A stretch of DNA of 64,000 nt, taken from the NCBI RefSeq assembly GCF_963924675.1, contig NW_027077445.1, positions 558,001-622,000 of the forward strand, written 5' to 3'. This document shows positions 62,501 to 64,000 of the stretch, one piece after another (the stretch's first letter is position 1; each line of letters starts with the position of its first letter). Both the position numbers and the translations under genes were made by a program. This DNA comes from Phocoena phocoena. Its lineage: Eukaryota; Chordata; Mammalia; Artiodactyla; Phocoenidae. Under the pieces are notes generated by a model. It was not told the DNA's origin. It ran no database searches and saw only the letters and a list, made by a program, of their open reading frames with translations.

Positions 62501-64000
62501 CCTGTCCCCTAAACCGTCCCCGTCCCCTAACCCTAACCCTAACCCTAACCCTAACCCTAAACCTTACCCGAGGCCTTACACTACCCCGTCCCCTAATCCT
62601 AACCTGTACGCTAACACTAACCCGTACCCTAACACGTACGCTCACCCTAAACCGTTGTCGTACCCTATCCTGTCCCCTAAACCGTCCCTGTCCCCTAACC
62701 CTAACACTAACCCTAACCCTAACACTAACCCTTACCCCAAGCCTTACCGTAACCCGTCCCCTAATCCTAACCCATACGATAACACTAACCAGTACCCTAA
62801 CACGTACGCTCACCATAAACCGTTGTCATACACTAACCTGTCCCCTAAACCGTCCCCATCACCTAACCCTAACCCTAACCCTAACCCTAGCCCTTACCTG
62901 AAGCCTTACCCTAACCCGTCCCCTAATCCTAACCCGTACGCTAACACTAACCTGTACCCTAACACGTACGCTCACCCTAAACAGTTGTCGTACCCTAACC
63001 TGTCCCTTAAACCATCCCCGTCGCCTAACCCTAACCCTAACCCTAACCCTAACCCTTACCCGAAGCCTTACCCTAACCCGTCCCCTAATCCTAAACCGTA
63101 CGCTAACACTAACCCGTACCCTAACACGTACGCTCACCCTAAACCGTTGTCATACACTGACCTGCCCCTAAACCGTCCCCGTCCCCGTCCCCTAACCCTA
63201 ACTCAACCCTAACCCTAACCCTTACCCGAAGCCTTACCCTAACACGTCCCCTAATCCTAACCCGTACGCTAACACTAACCCGTACCCTAACACGTATGCT
63301 CACCCTAAACCGTTGTCGTACCCTAACCTGTCCCCTAAACCGTCCCCATCCCATAACCCTAACCCTAACCCTAACCCTAACCCTTACCCGAAGGCTTACC
63401 CTAACCCATCCCCTAATCCTAACCCGTACGCTAACACTAACCCGTAGCCTAACACGTACGCTCACCATAAACCGTTGTCGTACAATAACCTGTCCCCTAA
63501 ACCGTCCCCATCCCCTAACCCTAACCCTAACCCTAACCCTAACCCTAACCCTTACCCGAGGCCTTACACTAACCCGTCCCCTAATCCTAACCCGAACGCT
63601 AACACTAAACCGTACTCTAACACATACGCACACCCTAAACCGTTGTCATACACTAACCTGTCCGCTAAACCGTCCCCGTCTCTTAACCCTAACCCTAACC
63701 CTAACCCTAACCCTAACCCTTACCCGAAGCCTTACTCTAACACGTCCTCTAATCCTAACCCGTATGCTAACACTAAACCGTACCCTAACATGTACGCTCA
63801 CCCTAAACCGTTGTCGTACCCTAACCTGTCCCCTAAACCGTCCCCGTCCCCTAAACCTAACCCTAACCCTAACCCTAAACCTTACCCAAAGCCTTACCCT
63901 AACCCATCCCCTAATCCTAACCCGTACGCTAACACTAACCCGTACCCTAACACGTACGCTCACCCTAAACCGTTGTCGTACCCTAACCTGTCCCCTAAAC

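Larger units (their letters stand above)
34131..64000. repeat. Telomere-like hexamer satellite array (~162/168-bp units)
   Basis: Nearly 30 kb built of CCCTAA and variants such as CCCGTA, CGCTAA, CACTAA, CACGTA, ACCGTT, GTCGTA, CCTGTC, ACCGTC and CCCGAA. A marker CCGTTGTCG (or close variant) at the right end falls at 62160, 62322, 62484, 62652, 62820, 62982 and 63144. Spacing is 162 or 168 bp, that is 27 or 28 hexamers, so roughly 180 units fit the array. Unit lengths change mainly by whole hexamers, and rare single-base indels shift phase (for example between 63144 and 63310). The long open frames on both strands are products of this six-base periodicity. The longest uninterrupted CCCTAA run I found is eight copies (41913-41960). 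The array runs off the window. Confidence 0.95.

Noticed and set aside
34236..64000. Very long open reading frames (up to ~1025 codons) on both strands, seemingly proline/asparagine-, leucine/threonine- or valine/arginine-rich proteins
   Set aside because: They follow from a six-base repeat whose variants rarely form stops. Several frames and both strands are open at once, frames end at single-base indels, and many begin at GTG. No domain or codon bias marks a gene.
34131..64000. Functional chromosome-end telomere
   Set aside because: No pure TTAGGG/CCCTAA tract longer than about eight copies was found, variants dominate, and the orientation is wrong for an end on the right.

Overview
This window is vertebrate heterochromatin or subtelomere. 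It holds no intact protein-coding gene, no RNA gene and no CRISPR array that I can support. The LINE-1 3' ends at 1-479, 5543-6250 and 10386-10565 are of the type seen in cetartiodactyl mammals. A 1.74-kb tandem satellite dominates the middle of the window, which fits my recollection of a satellite of about that length shared by whales. I therefore lean towards a cetacean. That is an inference from repeat type and length, not a database match.

Layout. (1) 1-479 is an antisense LINE-1 3' end. (2) 480-20108 and 19743-34130 are two copies of one composite macro-unit. Each runs in this order: part of a 1.74-kb satellite unit ('B'); a GC-rich satellite ('A') of ~54-bp monomers in a ~590-bp higher-order repeat; another partial B unit; a sense LINE-1 3' end; a low-copy block with a promoter-like element and a minisatellite; a broken class-I endogenous retrovirus (pol remnant, possible env fragment, LTR-like sequence); a second LINE-1 scrap; then B units in tandem. 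Corresponding positions lie ~18.54 kb apart in the core, and the stretches I compared differ by about 3-6%. Copy I carries five whole B units and a partial one. Copy II carries two whole units and a truncated one. (3) 34131-64000 and beyond is a ~29.9-kb telomere-like array. It is built almost wholly of CCCTAA and variant hexamers, organised into ~162/168-bp units (27 or 28 hexamers).

Most notable observations. A 360-bp stretch (6859-7218 and 25402-25761) is identical between the two macro-copies while its flanks differ by ~4-6%. It contains a TATA/CCAAT arrangement reading leftward. Each B unit has a 72-bp zero-spacer palindrome, perfect at 14845-14916. Satellite A joins B inside this palindrome, and one copy shows a matching substitution in both arms. 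The telomere-like array keeps hexamer phase over long stretches, so it is open in several frames for hundreds of codons, including valine-arginine-rich frames on the G-rich strand. I treat these as by-products of the repeat rather than genes, but they are worth testing in view of reports on TERRA-derived dipeptides.

Most of the long open frames in the window are repeat artefacts. The only protein-derived remnants I support are the retroviral pol pieces, possibly an env scrap, and the LINE-1 ORF2 tails.
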